A stretch of 64,000 nucleotides of DNA from Rapana venosa (Eukaryota > Mollusca > Gastropoda > Neogastropoda > Muricidae): positions 160,075-224,074 of the forward strand of contig CM054142.1 of assembly GCA_028751875.1 (NCBI GenBank), written 5' to 3'. The notes under the pieces were generated by a model. The model was not told the origin of the DNA, ran no database searches, and saw nothing but the letters and a program-made list of their open reading frames with translations. This document shows positions 59,285-64,000 of this stretch, one piece after another (within the stretch, counting starts at the first letter, position 1; each line of letters begins with the position of its first letter). The translations under genes were made by a program, and so were the position numbers.

Positions 59285-59594
59285 ATCTCAATAAACAGAC
59301 ACATTCATGTGGAGTACAAGCAATATATAAAAACAGTGAACATATGTACACATTTACCACAGAAAGTAATACAATTTAATCTTAAAAATTCTACACACAC
59401 ACAATCGTAACCTCCACCCAACACAGCATGTAGGCATGCATGCATGCACACACACACACAGCATGCATACACATGACATGCACAAATTATTATAACATGT
59501 CATACAATATGAGCAATATCAAATATTACCACACACAATATTAACACTCAGTAAAAGAAAAGCAAGCACACTTTGCTGCAAGCAGCCCATACAC

Positions 59595-59731
59595 TTAATT
59601 CTGCTTCCTCTCCATCGTTTCTCTTATTTGATTAATACAGATTCGTTGTTGTCTTTCTTCAAGTAGCAGAATTGAGTGGGGATAAAGCTGTTTTTGCTCA
59701 ATGAAGTTTTGAGTCTTTGCACTTTGTATTG
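59595..59731 (-). CDS. Candidate terminal exon, unidentified gene
   Basis: On the minus strand an acceptor (ccttctttctcaaaag) leads into 137 nt of open frame ending in TAA at 59597-59595. The product reads IQSAKTQNFIEQKQLYPHSI then LLLEERQQRICINQIRETME and RKQN. The Leu/Glu/Arg/Gln-rich end is likely helical or coiled-coil, as in C-termini of some DNA-binding or transposase-derived proteins, but I recognise no family. An in-frame stop lies just upstream of the acceptor. Upstream exons would be at higher coordinates; none was recognised up to 64000. Confidence 0.45.
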
Positions 59732-59792
59732 CTTTTGAGAAAGAAGGAGTTCACAATATCTAACCAGTACATATGTACCATTACTCCCAACT

Positions 59793-59832
<40 letters not shown>

Positions 59833-59961
59833 ATACAGCATTCAAACCAATCATTCAGTTCCCTTAACGCCCTGCCCACAACTTTACTACAATGATTTAC
59901 AATTGTGTTCAGCATAGTTTTGTGTTTAACACTCAGGCTTTCATACCAGCACACAACAGAC

Positions 59962-60336
59962 GCTATAGCCGAGTGGTACATTCCCTTTGACTTCAGTCCT
60001 GTGGGTTCATGTCAGGAAGTTGTGGGTTTGTATCTCGGCAGCATCTGGTGAATTCAGGGTGGGGATTTTTACAATCTCCCAGGTCAATTTCAAGTGCAGA
60101 CCTGCCAGTGCTTTGATTCCTTTTTGTGTATATGCACATGTAGAAGATCAAACATGAACGTTAAAGATCCCGTATATCATGTCAGCGTTCGGTGGATTAT
60201 GGAAACACAAACATATAGGCATACATCCCCGAAATCTGAATGCGGCTACCCTCATGTTGGGGAAAAACCGTCACATACACAAAATCTCACCATTGGTGAA
60301 CCTCAGAACTCTAGCTGAGGAACGAACAACAAAAAG
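59962..60336 (+). mobile_element. SINE type B, nearly full length
   Basis: The head 'cgctatagccgagtggtaca' 'ttccctttgacttcagtcct' 'gtgggttcatgtc' looks like a tRNA-Leu-type start (A box tagccgagtgg). The body holds 'cctgccagtgctttgattcc', 'aacgttaaagatcccgtata', 'tcatgtcagcgttcggtgga' and 'ttatggaaacacaaacatat', and the 3' end 'ctctagctgaggaacgaac' is A-rich. It is the reference for the fragments at 2095, 2519, 19740, 24090 and 59036. It would lie in an intron of the minus-strand gene ending at 59595. The 'aacgttaaagatcc' core recalls widespread molluscan SINEs. Confidence 0.75.
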
Positions 60337-60424
60337 ACCTGACCAAAAAAATACCCCCCTCCCCCAGCACATTCGAGAAAAGGAAATAACAGAGAGACAA
60401 AATCTCCAATAAATCTTGAAATGA

Positions 60425-60505
60425 TGCATGAGGAGAGAGAGACAGAGACGGAGAGAGACACAGATAGAGAGACAGACAGAGGCAGAGAGAGACAGAGACA
60501 GCGCA
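60425..60505 (+). repeat. GAGA/CAGA microsatellite
   Basis: gagagaga and gacagaga units. 60506-60979 is A/T-rich with a poly-G run at 60762-60773 and no supported gene. Confidence 0.9.
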
Positions 60506-60979
60506 TGCACAAATTTTCCACTTACAAGTATGTACACATAAAACATACCAAAAACCAATTTTAATGAATCAAAAGGATAAACCAAACATACTTTGCCAGT
60601 CAATTTTCTTTCAGGATGTTTTTTTTTAATAGTTACATCTGAGGTAAAAAGAATGTGTAACCAACATCAGAAAAAATATAAACCTCAAATAATACCACCA
60701 CCACCAAAAGAAAAGCTAAGAAAAATGTAGTCTAGTTTGAGCTTTTAAAAAACGACAAAAGGTGGGGGGGGGGGAAAGCGCGGGTATGTTGAGTAACATC
60801 AAATTTCATTTCAGGATCTAACTTTGCCCTTCAAAAGTTTCTAACAGCAAGTCAATTATTCAGAGTTGTAATATTTGTAATAAACCAAAACACAAATTTG
60901 ACCAACAACCAAAACATACCAAAAACAAATAAAAGGAAAAATACACCATGATTAAACCACACTCTTCTACACAATTATT

Positions 60980-61078
60980 CTGTTTCGCATTGCTGTAAAA
61001 TCTGCAATGATCTCCCAAGAGAAGGGAGATCAGTTCACAGTTCTGCCAGCACTGCAAAGCAATGCCATTCATGCCATT
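60980..61078 (+). repeat. ~100-bp hairpin core, diverged unit
   Basis: 'gcattgctgtaaaatctgca', 'atgatctcccaagagaaggg', 'agttctgccagcactgcaaa' and 'gcaatgccattcatgcc' match the cores in copies A, B and C. It lies upstream of copy C, so the repeat family extends beyond the duplicated block. Confidence 0.65.
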
Positions 61079-61159
61079 GTCAAGGAAAGTCACAGAACTC
61101 TGTTTTTGAAAATTACATTTTTTCTCACACACACATGCACAAGCGTGCGCACCACACAC

Positions 61160-61315
61160 ATCACAGAAATCTTCCCCACCCTCAATAAAAGCATTTTCTC
61201 AAACACACACACGTGCACACACACACAGAAATCTTCCCCACCCTCAATAAAAGCATGTTCTCACACACACACACAACATCACAGAACCCTTCCCCACCCC
61301 TAATAAAAAGCTTTG
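61160..61315 (+). repeat. Three-unit ~65-bp tandem repeat with CA
   Basis: 'cacagaaatcttccccaccc' 'tcaataaaagcat' followed by a CA run occurs three times, the last as 'cacagaacccttccccaccc' 'ctaataaaaagc'. Confidence 0.85.
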
Positions 61316-61390
61316 AGAGGATTTGTTTAACACATACACACGCCCAAAAAAGCAATTTTAAGGATTCAAGTAAATATTTCTAAGTTTCTT

Positions 61391-61412
61391 TTAAGTTTTT
61401 GTTTTCTCTCTC

Positions 61413-61473
<61 letters not shown>

Positions 61474-64000
61474 ACAACACCACACAACACTTTTGTCTAG
61501 CCAACATAAGAAAATAATTCAAACATTTTTCAAGAAAAAAACCATAAAACGAAACAAAGCAAAATCCAGTCTTAGAGTTTTTCCATTTCTTTTTAATTGT
61601 TGAACATCATATATCACCTTAAGGTGTGGCTTTTGCTTGTTTTAAACACAATCTTGACATGTTATCAATCAATACTGAATCACACTGCACAACAGTAATA
61701 CAAAGTACAGGTACAACAAGTGCAAGCTTACAAAAGAATACTCAAGAGGCTTTTTCTTTCCAAGCATCTTCCAGTTCTATTCACAGCAACCTCTACAGTG
61801 CCATCATATTTGTAATTATTATTATTTTTAAAACAACCCCAAAACATACACACATATTTGATTGACAATTAAAGGAAAAAAAAGTAAAAGTAAACACAAA
61901 AAGGAGATTTTTTAAAACCCCAAAACACATATTTCATCAACAATTAAAGCAAAAAGTAAATAAAAGCAAGAGAGAAAACTGAAAACCCCAAGCATCTTCT
62001 ACATATGTTACTTTCCATTGCTGTGTTGCTGTAAAATCTGCAATGATCTTCCAATAGAAGGAAGAACAGTACACAGATCTGCCAGCTCCACAAAACAATG
62101 CCATTCACACAACTATCAATGTAGATCACATAACTCAATCAGCTTTTACTTCCCAAATGAACATAACTGAATTTTTTCCCAGTGACATTTCATCTGATTC
62201 ACACACAAATACATGCACACATGCGCACACACACACAAGGAAAAAAACCCAACCAAACCCACCTTTGTATGGTTTTAACACACACACACACACACACACA
62301 CAGCACAGGACCCTCCACCCTCAAAATAAAAACACACCCTTGTACAATTGCAACACACACGTGTGCGCACACGCACACAGAGTCTAACCAACATCAGAAA
62401 AATTCAAAACCCTTTTCAAATTATAACATAAGAAAAATTTTAATCTGGTCTACAGCTTGCTTTTAATTTTAATTCCGATAATAAAAGAGCAACAACCAGT
62501 CACAGCAAAATCTGCCATCACTTCAGAACCTGGCTTTTCTTTCAAAGTCACTGTCAGTTATGCTCATAGCAATCACGACTTCTGAGCCATGAAATTTGTA
62601 ATAAGACAAAAAAATACACGTTTGATTTGTACTTTTAAAAAATTTAAAGTATATGCAAAAACAAAAAAATTAAGCCACATTCATCTTTTACGTACTTTAT
62701 TTTGCATTGCTTTGTTGCTGTTAAATCTGCAAAGATCTAGCAAGAAAAGGAAGATAAGTACACAGATCTGCCAGCACCATGAAGCAATGCCATTCACACT
62801 TCTATCTCACACACACACACCCTCTCCCTTTATCCAATTGAGCACACACACACACATGCGACCCTTTATCCAACTGAGTACACACACACATTCTCCTTCT
62901 CCCCTTAATTATCCAATAATTATTGAGTGAAGACACAAACACTCACACACAGAGTCCACTAAGAAGCATTACTAAATATTAACAAAACAACCCAGTCATC
63001 AAAAAACCCCAGTGTCAATGATCCAAGGGGACATTCAAGGCATGCACACTTTCCCAGAGAATTCCTATTTGAGAATTTTTTTTCTAGTTACACAACAATA
63101 AAATTCATTCTAGCTAGCATCAGAATAACATACAAAACCTTTATCGAGTAACAACAGAAAAAAAGAAAAAAATTCAGTCCCATTCTACTTCAGAAATGTA
63201 CTTGCAATGACCAAAATAACCGCAACAAAAAACCAAGCCAGCATCACTTCAGTAGCTGGTTGTTTCTTACTAAGTCTTTTTCATCTTCAGCTTACAAGGA
63301 ATAATATTTTCAAAGCCATAATGTTTGGGTTTTTAAAAAAACTAAGCATAAACTCATTTTCTTAGCAATTAAAACAAGCGAAGTCAAAGCAAAATCAAAA
63401 AAGGGGGGAAATGGCAATAAACTACATTTATGTTCTACACATGTTGCTTTCCATTGCTGCGTTGCTGTAAAATCTGAAATGATCTTCCAATAGAAGACAG
63501 CTCAGTATACAGATCGGCCAGGGCCACAAAGCAATGCCAACCATAATAATAATACCAAATTCAACTGACATTTTGATTTTTCTACTAAAAAAATGCTGAA
63601 ACAAAATCCCTGAAAAGTGCATTGCACATCCAAACAAATTGTATTATCCCTTCGCTAACATGCAAACACACAAAACAGCAAGACAGCTGAAAGATTTTAA
63701 TAGTTTAACAACCACTTCAAACATTACTGCGAAAACATCACAGCTGCTTTTTTGGATATATTTCTACATGAATAAATCACAGTCTGACATCAGAGAATAA
63801 TTCTAGACCACGCTTCTATCTAAAAACAAAACAAAACCAACACATAACCCTAAAGTATATCTCAGGGGGCAGAATGCTCTATAGTCACCATTAGATTTGA
63901 CTTTTGGTCTCAATTGACAACTTGAATCCCATTATGAAATAAAATTAAAAAGCAAAGAAAAAAACATTTAAAATCATCATAAGGATGCATTTTACATAAA
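61391..64000 (+). repeat. Copy C, diverged partial copy of the block start
   Basis: From 'gttttctctctcctctcctc' to the window end the sequence follows 26163 to about 28757 of copy A in order. Single-base indels and substitutions occur throughout, unlike A versus B. Several positions in C fit the ~100-bp core consensus better than A/B (for example 'ccaatagaaggaagaac'). It continues past the window edge, so its true length is unknown. Confidence 0.9.
62015..63543 (+). repeat. ~700-bp higher-order repeat, copy C
   Basis: Cores lie at about 62015-62115, 62704-62797 and 63450-63543. On the minus strand the less damaged units read similar words (GIALW.W.IC.L..LLLEDH and HCRFYSN.AMESN). This is expected of related DNA and is not by itself evidence of coding. 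Confidence 0.65.

Noticed and set aside
62015..63637. Conserved minus-strand peptide words (LLLEDHCRFYSN) as a gene family
   Set aside because: They follow from DNA similarity between units of the ~100-bp core. Stops and indels are frequent and no unit has start or splice signals.

Overview
The window is eukaryotic nuclear DNA. It shows spliced, exon-sized reading frames, tRNA-derived SINEs, very abundant microsatellites, poly-C/poly-G runs and two scaffold gaps of exactly 500 N (5067-5566 and 25659-26158). The SINE types, especially the one with 'ctgcgtgacattcgggctg' and the head 'ggtctagaggtaac', resemble repeats I recall from marine gastropod assemblies. A mollusc is therefore my best guess, an inference that no marker gene proves. 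There are no bacterial genes, operons, CRISPR arrays or prophages. Most long open frames are translations of simple repeats and are left out.

Layout: 1-5066 is CA/CAGA-rich DNA with two exon-like pieces on the minus strand (872-987, 4652-4977) and a SINE nested inside another SINE (2095-2562). From 5567 to about 13900, after the first gap, the sequence is homopolymer-inflated and low-complexity, with SINE remnants. 13919-16140 is a degenerate tandem array of about 13 units. 16185-21580 is a run of microsatellites. 21590-22090 (minus) holds the most recognisable coding exon: a 167-codon piece resembling the N-terminal kringle-like segment of neuregulins (glial growth factor type), expanded by Asn/Ser and Ser runs. 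22310-25658 is more microsatellite and SINE DNA, with a possible zinc-finger-like fragment at 23299-23423 (plus).

After the second gap, 26159-42534 (copy A) is repeated almost base for base as 42557-58923 (copy B). A diverged third copy of its first 2.6 kb occupies 61391-64000 (copy C). Each full copy carries a degenerate ~700-bp higher-order repeat with a hairpin-prone ~100-bp core, telomere-like motifs, a G-rich block, two minisatellites (~29 bp and ~39 bp), a SINE, and a phase-compatible series of plus-strand candidate exons (in A: 40106-40213, 40555-40772, 41642-41768). The unique stretch 58924-61390 holds a minus-strand terminal exon (59595-59731) with a downstream polyadenylation signal, and a nearly full-length SINE.

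The exons at 872-987, 4652-4977 and 21590-22090 share the minus strand and could belong to one gene with large introns, but I cannot join them. The A/B duplication keeps even long homopolymers at equal length, so an assembly duplication must be excluded before any biological reading. I found no undescribed molecular system. The most distinctive sequence-level objects are the 13-unit array, the ~100-bp hairpin repeat and the duplicated block.
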